DNA of 34,365 bases from Spirochaetota bacterium (GCA_016935915.1 JAFGQB010000232.1:1-34365), one strand, 5' to 3'. Numbered from the stretch's first letter, positions 15,383-23,687 are shown. The notes: generated by a model from the sequence alone, not told the origin. Translations and numbers: made by a program.

Positions 15383-16486
15383 ATGATGGAAAAATTTTCT
15401 TTTAATAAAATAAACAGGGCTGTTACGGTTTCATTAAAACTTCCTGAAAATGAAATTAATGAAGTCAAATCATCACTGGATGAACTTAATTTTTTGGCCA
15501 AAACATTAAAAATCAATATTATTAAATCATTTATTCAATCAAAAGATAAAATCAATGCAAATTATTATATCGGATCAGGCAAGCTTGAAGAAATTAAAAA
15601 ATATACGGATAAAAATTATACGGATGCAGTGTTGTTTGACAATGATTTAACAGGTGTGCAGGAAAGAAATCTTGAAAAGTATTTAAATAAGCCGATTTTT
15701 AACAGAACTGAATTAATTCTGACAATATTTAATCAAAGAGCTAAAACCAACGAAGCCAAGCTTCAGGTAGAGCTTGCAAACATGGAATATATGAAATCAA
15801 GATTAAGAAACAGATGGGACCATTTTTCAAGAGTTGAAGGCGGCATCGGTTTAAGAGGTGGTGAGGGTGAAAAACAGATTGAGCTTGACAGAAGAATGAT
15901 CCAGGATCAAATCGATAAAATCAAGTCAAGGCTGAAAAAAGTTGATGTTCAGATGAAAAACAGGAGAAAAAGAAGACTGCATGAAAATATTGTTACTCTT
16001 GTCGGCTATACCAATGCAGGCAAGACAACCCTATTTAACAGGCTGGCACGTACAAATCAACATGCTGAAAATATGCTGTTTTCCACTCTTGATTCAACAA
16101 CAAGACAGGTGTATTTAAATGAAAATTTGACAATTTTATTGAATGATACTGTAGGTTTTATCAATAAATTGCCGCATTCTCTTGTTGCTTCCTTTAAATC
16201 TACGCTTGATGAAGTTTTATCGTCAAAATTAATCCTGCATATAATTGATTATTCTGACTTTAATATTTTAAAACAAATATCTTCTGTTAACAAAGTTCTA
16301 GAAGAAATAGGCGCACAAGAGATACCGGTGATCAGGGTTTTCAATAAGATGGATCTGACTGAAAAGTATATTTTTGATTTCAATATAGACCATGATATTA
16401 ATGATGTTAAGATCTCCGCTTTAAACAATTACGGCATTACTGATCTTAAGGAGAGAATTATAAATTATTTTTCTTTGAAAAATTAA
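15383..16486 (+). CDS. hflX: GTPase HflX, ribosome-splitting factor
   Basis: HflX binds the 50S subunit or stalled 70S ribosomes and splits them, notably under heat stress. The 367 residues show the N-terminal HflX domain (NYYIGSGKLEEI), the hallmark GLRGGEGEKQIELDRRMIQD with its following coiled coil, and a G domain with G1 GYTNAGKTT (about 207-215), G3 DTVG (about 255), G4 NKMD (about 321) and a G5-like SALN. Two adjacent ATG codons, 15383 and 15386, are equally possible starts; no ribosome-binding site is obvious. Its stop codon directly abuts the stop of the converging minus-strand gene at 16487, with no intergenic base. Confidence 0.96.
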   Translation: MMEKFSFNKINRAVTVSLKLPENEINEVKSSLDELNFLAKTLKINIIKSFIQSKDKINANYYIGSGKLEEIKKYTDKNYTDAVLFDNDLTGVQERNLEKYLNKPIFNRTELILTIFNQRAKTNEAKLQVELANMEYMKSRLRNRWDHFSRVEGGIGLRGGEGEKQIELDRRMIQDQIDKIKSRLKKVDVQMKNRRKRRLHENIVTLVGYTNAGKTTLFNRLARTNQHAENMLFSTLDSTTRQVYLNENLTILLNDTVGFINKLPHSLVASFKSTLDEVLSSKLILHIIDYSDFNILKQISSVNKVLEEIGAQEIPVIRVFNKMDLTEKYIFDFNIDHDINDVKISALNNYGITDLKERIINYFSLKN

Positions 16487-17278
16487 TTAAATTTTAAAAA
16501 GATTGTCTTTGGTCAAAGTTTTAGATTTTTTTTGAATTAATAAAAGACTCGTCCTTAATTCAAGCTTGTTATCAGGGATATTTGAAACATCAAGATGAGC
16601 AATATTATTCTTAATCACTGCATCTTTAAGTTTTTCCAGACCGGAGATGATTGAAAGTTCATATCTGTTTATTAAAATTTTATTTTTCAATTCGATATTA
16701 TTAATAATAACGGCATTATTTTCATTAACAATAAGATCAAGAGGTTCCACAAATATCCATTTTTTATCATTCTGTTTGGAATAGTTCAATATTGTTTTTT
16801 CTATCTCCAAAAGGTTGTCCTTTATATACCAGTAAGCCGGGATTAAAACTGCTAAAATTCCATTGATCTTTAAAAAATTAATTATCTGTCCCATCATTTC
16901 ATATAAATTATTGAATGTCAGTCCGAAGATCGAATAAACAAGATCAAATTTTTCAATGAATTTTAATGATTCAAATCTTTGTGCATTAAAATTGAAGTTG
17001 TAAGATTTTACATTATAATTGTTGAGATTGCAGAAATGATAGCTCAAAAGACTGTCAAAAGCACTGTCGGATAGAAATGCTCCTTCCTTAAAATCATTGA
17101 TTATATTTTTAAAGGAATTTGTAAATGTCCGGGAAATTTCCATAAAACATTCTTTTTCAATAAACTCTACATTTTTATTGATTTCATCAAAAAATTCCTT
17201 TAATAAAATATCGGGTGTTTTTATATATTCATTTTTATCGAAGAACTCATTGATATTGCCCTTTTCAAAATATAACAT
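16487..17278 (-). CDS. Degenerate SAM-methyltransferase-like protein
   Basis: 263 residues. The middle resembles a class I methyltransferase: KFDLVYSIFGLTFNNLYEM and INFLKINGILAVLIPAYW match the post-II and post-III strand patterns (FDLV..., L.pGG.l...). The SAM-binding glycine motif is not recognisable; the expected place (about residues 60-80, FKEGAFLSDSAFDSLLSYHF) lacks G-x-G-x-G. It may have lost SAM binding, or be a diverged member. The ATG at 17278 follows AGGACAGG, a good ribosome-binding site. It converges on hflX with no gap. I would call it methyltransferase-like only. Confidence 0.55.
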   Translation of the reverse strand: MLYFEKGNINEFFDKNEYIKTPDILLKEFFDEINKNVEFIEKECFMEISRTFTNSFKNIINDFKEGAFLSDSAFDSLLSYHFCNLNNYNVKSYNFNFNAQRFESLKFIEKFDLVYSIFGLTFNNLYEMMGQIINFLKINGILAVLIPAYWYIKDNLLEIEKTILNYSKQNDKKWIFVEPLDLIVNENNAVIINNIELKNKILINRYELSIISGLEKLKDAVIKNNIAHLDVSNIPDNKLELRTSLLLIQKKSKTLTKDNLFKI

Positions 17279-17436
17279 AGCCTGTCCTTTTTACATTTTT
17301 TTATATATAATAATATTAATAAATTAATCATCAAATGTATAATGTTTTTTTTAAAAAAAATAAAAAATTTTTTAATAAAATTATTATTGCACTAATTAAT
17401 TTTTTTTTATATATGTTAACAATCAAAGAAATTTTT

Positions 17437-18045
17437 ATGGAAATATTAAGAAATTTTATTGTTTTTGAGGGGCTTGACGGAGCCGGTACAACAACACAAT
17501 CTAAGCTGTTAGCCGGAAAAATAAAAAATTCGTTTTTAACTAATGAACCCACTGACGGCAAGATCGGCAAATTGATCAGGGAAGCTCTTCAAAAAAAAGT
17601 ATTATTGAAGCCTGAAACTTTGAGCTATCTTTTTGTCGCAGACAGAAATGAGCACCTCTATGCTGAGGAGGGTATAATAAATAAATGCAAAAATGATCAG
17701 ACAGTGATCTGTGACAGATATTTTTTTTCTACGATAGCATATCAGGGTATTTCGATGAACGTTGATGAATTGTTTTATTTGAACTCTAAATTCCCTCTTC
17801 CTCAGATATTGTTTTTTTTAAACACCTCAATCAATAATTGTCAGAGGCGAATAAATAAAAGAGGAGAATCAGAAGAATTGTTTGAAAATAAATCTATTCA
17901 GGAAAAGATCCTCAATAATTATTTCATTTCATTTGAAAAATTTAAGAACAGCGGCATGAATGTCTGCATACTTGACGGAAATATTTCTGCTGATGAGTTG
18001 TTAGATAAAGAATTGCAAATCTTAAAAGAAAATAATATTATCTAA
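17437..18045 (+). CDS. tmk: Thymidylate kinase
   Basis: Tmk phosphorylates dTMP to dTDP for DNA synthesis. At 202 residues it has the family length. Visible motifs are the P-loop region FEGLDGAGTTTQ (10-21), the DR(Y/H) motif in DRYFFSTIAYQG, and the lid-like RINKRGESEE. The P-loop Lys is replaced by Thr18: the usual sequence is DGxGK(S/T)TQ. The codon is ACA, one base from AAA. Because the rest is well conserved this may be a lineage feature and not inactivation. I chose the ATG at 17437; the open frame extends to 17335, but that extra stretch is low-complexity Phe/Lys/Asn and not part of the family. Confidence 0.93.
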   Translation: MEILRNFIVFEGLDGAGTTTQSKLLAGKIKNSFLTNEPTDGKIGKLIREALQKKVLLKPETLSYLFVADRNEHLYAEEGIINKCKNDQTVICDRYFFSTIAYQGISMNVDELFYLNSKFPLPQILFFLNTSINNCQRRINKRGESEELFENKSIQEKILNNYFISFEKFKNSGMNVCILDGNISADELLDKELQILKENNII

Positions 18046-18090
18046 TTGCTTCTTTTTACTGCGTTTTTTTATTGCGCAAAGGATAATCGG

Positions 18091-18138
18091 AAAATACAGT
18101 TTTTCAGATTGCCGGGATACTTGTATTTTTCTTTTTTT
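18091..18138 (+). terminator. Terminator after tmk
   Basis: AAAATACA at 18091-18098 with the following GT pairs with AC..TGTATTTT (TGTATTTT at 18122-18129) around a loop of about 20 nt, with one bulged T. T-rich sequence continues to 18138. It lies between the tmk stop and the next + strand gene. Confidence 0.55.
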
Positions 18139-18184
18139 AATAAAAACATTTCATTTGTTCTTTAATAAAGCCGAAATAAATAAT

Positions 18185-18790
18185 ATGAAAAAATGCTTTT
18201 TATTATTGGCGATCCTGATGTTTATTGATTCATATGTTTTTTCAAAACCCACCAAAATGATTTTTATTGAACAGATTTACAAATTATATGAGTCAAATCT
18301 TTATATGGATCAGACCGATCATAAAAGAAATATATTCTGGCTTGAGAACTCGCTTAAACTTCCTAATATCCATCCAAGTTTGGCATTGGTTATCACAAAA
18401 ACCTGGGAAGAATATGTGAAGTATAAGATATTATTGAGATTTCATATTCATTTTTTATTGACGAAAGAATATGTGGACTGGGGCTGGGAATACGATAAAC
18501 GTGATGTTGTTTTTTATAATATGGAATGGGCAGATGATTTGAAAAAAAGTTTTGAGCTTGCAAAATCAAGATATGAGGCCGCCAGATTTTACTGGAATGA
18601 AACAAAGAAATGGTCGAATCTTGCATATGGTAAAAATATAAGCATTGGCTGGGATGCAATTGAAAATTTAAACTCTCAGATTGAAAATAAAAAGTTTGAT
18701 TATGACTATGATGAAATCATTGATATTAGACTGCAGAGTATTGAAGAAAAACTTAAAAAAATTGAAGATTTTATGAGCATTACAAAATGA
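18185..18790 (+). CDS. Secreted conserved spirochete-type protein, function unknown
   Basis: 201 residues with a signal peptide MKKCFLLLAILMFIDSYVFSK. The mature part is helical and rich in Trp/Tyr: WLENSLKLPNIHP, VVFYNMEWADDLKKSFELAK and ARFYWNETKKWS. This pattern of 'FYN..W...L.S...A...Y..A..YW' resembles a secreted protein I recall from treponemes, with no known function. It should be periplasmic. The ATG at 18185 gives the signal peptide directly; the longer frame from 18155 adds ten polar residues in front and is unlikely. Its TGA stop abuts the stop of the converging J-domain gene (TGATCA), with no base between. Confidence 0.7.
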   Translation: MKKCFLLLAILMFIDSYVFSKPTKMIFIEQIYKLYESNLYMDQTDHKRNIFWLENSLKLPNIHPSLALVITKTWEEYVKYKILLRFHIHFLLTKEYVDWGWEYDKRDVVFYNMEWADDLKKSFELAKSRYEAARFYWNETKKWSNLAYGKNISIGWDAIENLNSQIENKKFDYDYDEIIDIRLQSIEEKLKKIEDFMSITK

Positions 18791-19510
18791 TCACAGATTT
18801 ATGTTTTTTAATTCGAGTATTTTAAGTAAATATCTGTAAGCATTGTTTATTTCATTGAATTTTTTGTCAAGATTAATTTCCGGGCTTTCAAAATTTATAC
18901 AGTCAGGATGATATTTTTTTGCCAGGTACTTATATCTTTTTTTAATCATGCTTAAATCTGCTGTTTCAGGAAGATCAAGTATCTGGAAACTTTTTTTATA
19001 GTCTTCATAATTTGCCAAAACCTCCCATGCTCCGTTTATTAATTCTTCTGCATTATCTTTATCTATTTTATAATAATTTGATTTATCAAGATAAAAGTAT
19101 TTGCTTGATAGATTTTCTAAATTGCTTTGTCCCATTTTTTTTAAGTGAAAATTACAGTAAATATCATCATTTTGGCATTTGTCATTGCAGAAATTTCCTA
19201 AATATTCATTATAGAAACGACATTTGTTTTTATCAGGATATTCAGCTAAAAATGTTCTCATAAAATGAATATGTAGATATTTATTTTCCTTATAAAATTC
19301 ATTCTGAAGATTATACAATAGATAAAAAAGCATAAAATGGCTCTGATATAAAGTCAATGAATCAAGGCTCATAATGTTGATATTATGAAATATAACTTTT
19401 AATAATTCACTCTCAAAGCATGGACCTCTTAATTCAAGTAAAAATTTTTTTAATTTTTTAATATCCAGTTGTTTTATTTTATCATCGAATTCATTTTGAT
19501 CTTTATTCAT
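18791..19510 (-). CDS. J-domain protein (DnaJ-related) with a cysteine cluster
   Basis: 239 residues. The C-terminal J domain (about 172-235) carries the HPD motif at 201-203 that stimulates Hsp70 ATPase activity (KRYKYLAKKYHPD). The N-terminal part (LKKFLLELRGPCFESELL, then YQSHFMLFYLLYNLQNEF) resembles the DNA-J-related family domain. Between them is a cluster C97-x10-C108-x3-C112-x6-C119-x2-H122, a possible zinc-binding site. There is no G/F-rich region or classic DnaJ zinc finger, so this is a specialised co-chaperone and not DnaJ itself. The client is unknown. It stands alone and converges on the secreted-protein gene. Confidence 0.8.
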   Translation of the reverse strand: MNKDQNEFDDKIKQLDIKKLKKFLLELRGPCFESELLKVIFHNINIMSLDSLTLYQSHFMLFYLLYNLQNEFYKENKYLHIHFMRTFLAEYPDKNKCRFYNEYLGNFCNDKCQNDDIYCNFHLKKMGQSNLENLSSKYFYLDKSNYYKIDKDNAEELINGAWEVLANYEDYKKSFQILDLPETADLSMIKKRYKYLAKKYHPDCINFESPEINLDKKFNEINNAYRYLLKILELKNINL

Positions 19511-19676
19511 AGTTATTTACTATTATATACTTAAATGACTTTAAAAAGTAAATCATTTATTATATTTAAATTTTAATAATTTATTATGTTTTTAATTTAA
19601 ATAAAATAAAATTGTATAAGGGATATTTTATAATTTGAACTGTTTTTAAGCATAAAAAATTATTTATTAAAATGAT

Positions 19677-19705
19677 TTGATTAATTGGTAATTTACGGTT
19701 ATTAT
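19677..19705 (+). promoter_or_regulatory. Candidate promoter of the NusG-II/Gx/AmrS operon
   Basis: TTGATT at 19677-19682, 17 bp, TATTAT at 19700-19705. The predicted start near 19712 leaves about 45 nt to the ATG at 19757, which has GGGA upstream. No competing candidate stands out in the 246-bp spacer. Confidence 0.5.
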
Positions 19706-19756
19706 GCTTATTATTTTTTTAAATTAATTTAATTAAAATTAAGATCGGGAAAAGCA

Positions 19757-20146
19757 ATGTATAGGTTAATTCATAAAAAAATTACATATTTAGACATAAT
19801 AATTGCTGTTGTTTTTTTTATTATAATTTTTTTCATTTTATATAATAATTTTTTTATGAAAAAAAATAATAGTTGCTCACTTTTAGTAGAAACTAAAAAC
19901 AGTAAATACATTTACTCCATATATCAAAAAAAAGATATTGAAATCATGGGAGAAAAGGGGAAAACCCATATAATTATTGATAAAGGGAAATTCAGGTTCA
20001 TTGAGTCTGCATGCCCCAATAAAAATTGTGTAAAAATGGGATGGATCAGTCTTCCGTATTATCCGGTTGTCTGTCTGCCGAATAAGGTGTCTGCTTATAT
20101 TGTTTGTGAAAAAGAACAGAATGAATATGATGGAATTTCAAGATGA
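19757..20146 (+). CDS. NusG domain II-containing membrane-anchored protein
   Basis: 129 residues: one N-terminal transmembrane helix (about 12-34), then an extracytoplasmic NusG_II domain. The family signature is clear in FIESACPNKNCVKMGWI and the following VVCLPNKVSAYIV, with two conserved Cys in the first block and one in the second. Despite the name, these proteins are not transcription factors; genes for them are commonly found next to Gx transporter components and redox or FMN-transfer genes. Here the stop overlaps the start of the Gx-type gene (ATGA), so the two are coupled. The exact function is not established. Confidence 0.85.
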   Translation: MYRLIHKKITYLDIIIAVVFFIIIFFILYNNFFMKKNNSCSLLVETKNSKYIYSIYQKKDIEIMGEKGKTHIIIDKGKFRFIESACPNKNCVKMGWISLPYYPVVCLPNKVSAYIVCEKEQNEYDGISR

Positions 20147-20643
20147 AAGAAAAACAATCAAAAAATATTGCTTTCTTTGCAGGCTTATCTGCATTTATTG
20201 CTGTTTTTGAAAGTTTAATTTTACCTTTCCCTTTTTTTAGACTCGGTATTTCAAATATACCGATATGCATCTGTTTTGATCTGTTTAATTTTTGGGAATG
20301 TCTTTTTGTGGTTTTATTCAAGGTGTTCTTTTCTCATTTATTCAGAGGCACATTTTTTTCATACCCATTTATAATTGCATTAGCAGGAAATTTAACATTT
20401 TTGGTGATAGGATTTTCTTTTTATAAGCTGTTTAGAAAATTTACAAGTTTTGTTTCTTTAAGCATAATAGGTGCATTTTCGCACAATTTGGGACAGATTA
20501 TGGTTGCTTCATTATTTATTCCTTCAAAAGCCTTGTATTTTTTGGCAGTTATATTGATCTTTATTGGTATAATTTTGGGCTTTATTAATGGCGTTTTTTG
20601 TAATATAATTTATAATAAATTTATCATGAGGTTAAAGTTATGA
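20143..20643 (+). CDS. Gx-type transporter family membrane protein
   Basis: 166 residues with about five hydrophobic helices. Segments PFPFFRLGISNIPICICFDL, HLFRGTFFSYPFIIALAGNL and GAFSHNLGQIMVASLF match the Gx transporter family, which has often been annotated as heptaprenyl diphosphate synthase component I and resembles ECF-type substrate-binding subunits. No ATPase component is encoded next to it. It overlaps both neighbours by four-base ATGA junctions, so the three genes 19757-21623 form one operon. The substrate is not shown by the sequence. Confidence 0.85.
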   Translation: MKEKQSKNIAFFAGLSAFIAVFESLILPFPFFRLGISNIPICICFDLFNFWECLFVVLFKVFFSHLFRGTFFSYPFIIALAGNLTFLVIGFSFYKLFRKFTSFVSLSIIGAFSHNLGQIMVASLFIPSKALYFLAVILIFIGIILGFINGVFCNIIYNKFIMRLKL

Positions 20644-21623
20644 TAGACCTATATAAAGTTATTGATGATAAAAAAGTACAGTGTCTTTTATGTCCGAATA
20701 ATTGTAAATTATCTGAAAATCAATTTGGTTTATGTGATACCCGGTCATGTGAAAAAAAAGAAGTAGTTAATAAATATAGCGGAATTATATCATCTTCGGG
20801 AACTGATCCTATAGAGAAAAAGCCGCTTTATCATTTTAGACCGGGTTCTATAATATTTTCCGTGGGATTTTTTGGATGTACATTAAAGTGTCAGTTCTGT
20901 CAAAATTATTCAATCAGCCAGTTTCATCCCTCATTTAATCATGAAAAAATTTCACCCAAAGATATGGTTTGTTTCTTAAAGGAAAAAAAATATGATCAAA
21001 TAGCATTTACATATTCCGAACCCACTCTCTATTATGAATGGGTTTTAGAAACATCAATTTTATGCCGTAAAAACAATATAAAAACAGTTTTAGTAACAAA
21101 CGGATACTTAAACAAGGAACCTGCAAAACAATTATTGGGATTTATAGACGCTGCCAATATTGATTTAAAATCATTTTCCAATGATTTTTATAAAAAAAAC
21201 TGCAGAGGTAAACTGGAACCTGTTTTAGAATTTATTAAAATCGCCTGTGATAAAGCTGTTCATATTGAAATAACCACATTGATTATAACAGATACTAATG
21301 ACAGTGAAGAGGAGATGATAAAGATTAATGATTTTATATCATCTGTTTCCAAAGATATACCGTTTCATATATCAAAATATCATCCTTCTTATAATTTTAA
21401 TAAACCTGCAACAGATTTAAACAAACTTAGGAAATTAATTGAAATATCAAAAAACAAATTGAATTATGTATATGGTGGTAATATAGAAGATTATTCGAAT
21501 ACATATTGCAAAAAATGCAATAATTTATTAATCAAGAGAGATTTTTATTCAATATCTACCTCTGGTTTAGATAAAGACGGCAGATGCAATAAATGCAAGT
21601 CTGAGAATAATATTATAATTTAG
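20640..21623 (+). CDS. amrS: AmmeMemoRadiSam-type radical SAM enzyme
   Basis: 327 residues. The radical SAM cluster motif is CTLKCQFC (Cys80, Cys84, Cys87), inside FGCTLKCQFCQNYSIS. It is preceded by an N-terminal Cys-rich segment (Cys15, Cys18, Cys22, Cys32, Cys37), as is usual for the AmrS/PflA-like group. The conserved KPLYHFRPGS, AFTYSEPTLYYEW and DAANIDLKSF follow. The C-terminus has two CxxC pairs (YCKKC, RCNKC), a probable metal site. In many genomes this enzyme goes with MEMO1 and AMMECR1 family genes. Neither is visible in this window. Its position in an operon with NusG_II and Gx genes may hint at a transport- or cofactor-linked role. The reaction is not known to me. Confidence 0.88.
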   Translation: MIDLYKVIDDKKVQCLLCPNNCKLSENQFGLCDTRSCEKKEVVNKYSGIISSSGTDPIEKKPLYHFRPGSIIFSVGFFGCTLKCQFCQNYSISQFHPSFNHEKISPKDMVCFLKEKKYDQIAFTYSEPTLYYEWVLETSILCRKNNIKTVLVTNGYLNKEPAKQLLGFIDAANIDLKSFSNDFYKKNCRGKLEPVLEFIKIACDKAVHIEITTLIITDTNDSEEEMIKINDFISSVSKDIPFHISKYHPSYNFNKPATDLNKLRKLIEISKNKLNYVYGGNIEDYSNTYCKKCNNLLIKRDFYSISTSGLDKDGRCNKCKSENNIII

Positions 21624-21644
21624 TTATTTATTATAACAAAATAT

Positions 21645-21673
21645 TGACATAATTATCTATATTTATTAGGATT
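21645..21673 (+). promoter_or_regulatory. Candidate adk promoter
   Basis: A perfect TTGACA at 21645-21650, 17 bp, TAGGAT at 21668-21673 (4 of 6 matches). The predicted start near 21680 would give a leader of almost 90 nt before the adk ATG at 21767. The spacing is ideal, but the -10 is weak. Confidence 0.45.
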
Positions 21674-21766
21674 GGTAATCAAATTTTTATATTAATAATA
21701 TTTATATCAATAATCTAGAATAAAAAATAAGAACCAAAAAGGGTTTTTTAAAAAAAGGTGGTAATA

Positions 21767-22396
21767 ATGAAATTAGTTTTTTTTGGTGCGCCTGGAGCAG
21801 GTAAAGGAACAATTGCAAAAATAGTATATGATAAAAATAAAATTGTTCAAATCAGTACAGGAGATCTTTTCAGGAATGCAATTAAGAATCAGACTGAGCT
21901 TGGAAAAAAAGTATCCGCAATACTGGAACGGGGCGATCTTGTTCCTGATGAATTGACTATCGAAATAGTTAAGGAAAGGATTAAGGAAAAAGATTGTAAT
22001 AAAGGATATATATTGGACGGTTTCCCAAGGACAATGATTCAGGCTGAGTCATGGGAAAAAATTGATCCGATTGACAGAGCAGTATATTTTGATATTTCGG
22101 ATGAAGTTGTTAAAAGAAGACTGGGCGGCAGAAGAATATGTCCAAAATGCGGGGCAATTTTTAATATTTATACAAATAAGCCTAAAAATGAAGGAATTTG
22201 CGATAATGACGGTGAATCATTAATTATCAGAAAAGATGATCAGGAAGAGGCTATAGAAAATCGCCTTTTTATATACCATGAACAGACAAAACCATTGATA
22301 AGTTATTATAAAAAGTTAGACAAACTTGTTACTATAGATTCAAGTGTTGATGCAGATACTTCATATCAGCAGATTATTAAAGCATTAAAATTATAA
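21767..22396 (+). CDS. adk: Adenylate kinase
   Basis: Adk interconverts ATP + AMP and 2 ADP. The 209 residues show the P-loop GAPGAGKGT (7-15), STGDLFRNAI, the DGFPRT motif, and the long lid domain RRICPKCGAIFN through GICDND, whose C-x2-C...C-x2-D pattern binds structural zinc in the Gram-positive-type long form. I chose the ATG at 21767 because AAGGTGG lies seven bases upstream; a GTG at 21758 falls inside that ribosome-binding site. It is monocistronic between a candidate promoter and a strong bidirectional terminator. Confidence 0.97.
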   Translation: MKLVFFGAPGAGKGTIAKIVYDKNKIVQISTGDLFRNAIKNQTELGKKVSAILERGDLVPDELTIEIVKERIKEKDCNKGYILDGFPRTMIQAESWEKIDPIDRAVYFDISDEVVKRRLGGRRICPKCGAIFNIYTNKPKNEGICDNDGESLIIRKDDQEEAIENRLFIYHEQTKPLISYYKKLDKLVTIDSSVDADTSYQQIIKALKL

Positions 22397-22410
22397 GCAA
22401 TTTTTATTAA

Positions 22411-22440
22411 AAAAAAAGCTGCCAATAAGGCAGCTTTTTT
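22411..22440. terminator. Bidirectional terminator between adk and flaA
   Basis: GCTGCC at 22418-22423 pairs with GGCAGC at 22429-22434 around AATAA. It is flanked by seven A on the left and six T on the right, so it ends transcripts from both sides. It lies 15 bp past the adk stop and 13 bp before the end of flaA. Confidence 0.92.
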
Positions 22441-22452
22441 ATTTTTATTTTA

Positions 22453-23601
22453 TTATTGAGATTCTTTATGTTGTTTTTGTTTTTCTAAATATCTCAGCAA
22501 CTGGCTGTCACCGATTCTTTGCAGTTCTCTTACCTTAGCCTCTTTCACTCTTGCTTCCAATATTCCCCATGCAGATTCATGTTCTATTTCTCTTTCAGTT
22601 TCTAAAATAGCCAGGTCATATACAACTTTTACATCTTTAATATATGTAACAAAATCGCCGCCATACTGATCACCCTGTCTGTATATTCTAAATCCTTCCA
22701 CTTTAATATGAGGTTCTGATCTTGGATAAAGTGGAACTATAAACAACTCTCTGTTTGCAACATTTTCTATATAATTTGGATTTACCCATGAAATTTCTCT
22801 CCATCCGTCAAAATCTAAATATTCAGGAAAGTGATATTCTGTAACTCTGAAATTATCATCTTTAATAAGAATGGCAATGGAATTTTTAAACTGTAACCCG
22901 TAAATTCTCATTTTAATTCTTTTTATTATACTGATGTTTTTAATTACTCCATATCCGTTTTCATATTTAGTTCCTCTGTTTTCTGGCAGATTTTTATCTA
23001 TCGGTCTGCCGACAAAGTCAATAGTTTTATCTTCATAAGCAGGTATATCAAAAGGAGGAGATATTAAAGCCCAGCAATTGAAATTTGCTTCTGGAAATTT
23101 GACCCTTAAACCCAATATGGTATAACCTGCAGGTTTTTGTGCTGCCTGTCCCTCTTTCGGTGGATCATGAAGAATGCTTGTTTCATTAGCTTTAGTATGC
23201 CATTCGAGAGCGTATGACATCGCAGTGTTTTCAGTAAATGCAGCAGATGAGTTTAATCTTACTACCCAATTAGCAGGTGCTAAAGATACTTTTACTGATT
23301 TTGCATCTGTAGAATTCATTCCCATTCCTACTACACCGCTAAAATCCAATAAAGTTTCCATATGTTGTTTTCTAGGTTCTTCTTTATTGTTTAAAGTGCT
23401 TGTGTGATCATCGAATTTTTTATATTCTTCTGAATCTTTAGCTAAAGGTGCTAAAACAGTTCCTTCTTCCTGCGTTTTACCATCAATACTATTAGCTTTT
23501 AAAAGAGAAAAATCTATTAATGTTTTTTCTTCTGCATGTAAAATTGTTGATAATAACACAGAAATTGTAATTACCAGTATGAGGCAAATCCATTTTTTCA
23601 T
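22453..23601 (-). CDS. flaA: Flagellar filament outer-layer (sheath) protein FlaA
   Basis: FlaA coats the periplasmic flagellar filaments that are peculiar to spirochetes. 382 residues: signal peptide ending ILHA, then the family's beta-rich body. Telling segments are DFDGWREISWVNPNYIENV, FIVPLYPRSEP and GGDFVTYIKDVKVVYD, which match FlaA of treponemes and brachyspires as I know them. The C-terminus is charged and helical. The ATG at 23601 follows AAGGAG by seven bases, the strongest ribosome-binding site in the window. A perfect consensus promoter lies at 23660-23687, so expression should be high. The gene is followed by a bidirectional terminator. Confidence 0.94.
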   Translation of the reverse strand: MKKWICLILVITISVLLSTILHAEEKTLIDFSLLKANSIDGKTQEEGTVLAPLAKDSEEYKKFDDHTSTLNNKEEPRKQHMETLLDFSGVVGMGMNSTDAKSVKVSLAPANWVVRLNSSAAFTENTAMSYALEWHTKANETSILHDPPKEGQAAQKPAGYTILGLRVKFPEANFNCWALISPPFDIPAYEDKTIDFVGRPIDKNLPENRGTKYENGYGVIKNISIIKRIKMRIYGLQFKNSIAILIKDDNFRVTEYHFPEYLDFDGWREISWVNPNYIENVANRELFIVPLYPRSEPHIKVEGFRIYRQGDQYGGDFVTYIKDVKVVYDLAILETEREIEHESAWGILEARVKEAKVRELQRIGDSQLLRYLEKQKQHKESQ

Positions 23602-23659
23602 AATTAATCTCCTTATTATTAAAAAAAAATTTTTTTTAAATCATAAATATTTATTTAAT

Positions 23660-23687
23660 ATTATACGATTACATAATATTTTGTCAA
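23660..23687 (-). promoter_or_regulatory. flaA: Consensus sigma-70 promoter of flaA
   Basis: On the - strand: TTGACA (complement of 23682-23687), 16 bp, TATAAT (complement of 23660-23665). Both hexamers are perfect. Transcription should start near 23653, giving a leader of about 50 nt. Upstream on the - strand lies an A/T-tract region (23701-23760) that could act as an UP element. It is not a sigma-28-type flagellar promoter. Confidence 0.85.

Noticed and set aside
17335..17436. Longer thymidylate kinase start
   Set aside because: The extension is low-complexity Phe/Lys/Asn sequence translated from the AT-rich spacer and is absent from the family.
21731..21757. Hairpin AACC/GGTT with T-run before adk as a terminator or riboswitch
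   Set aside because: The stem is only about four pairs, and the region reads more simply as an AT-rich leader ending in the adk ribosome-binding site.
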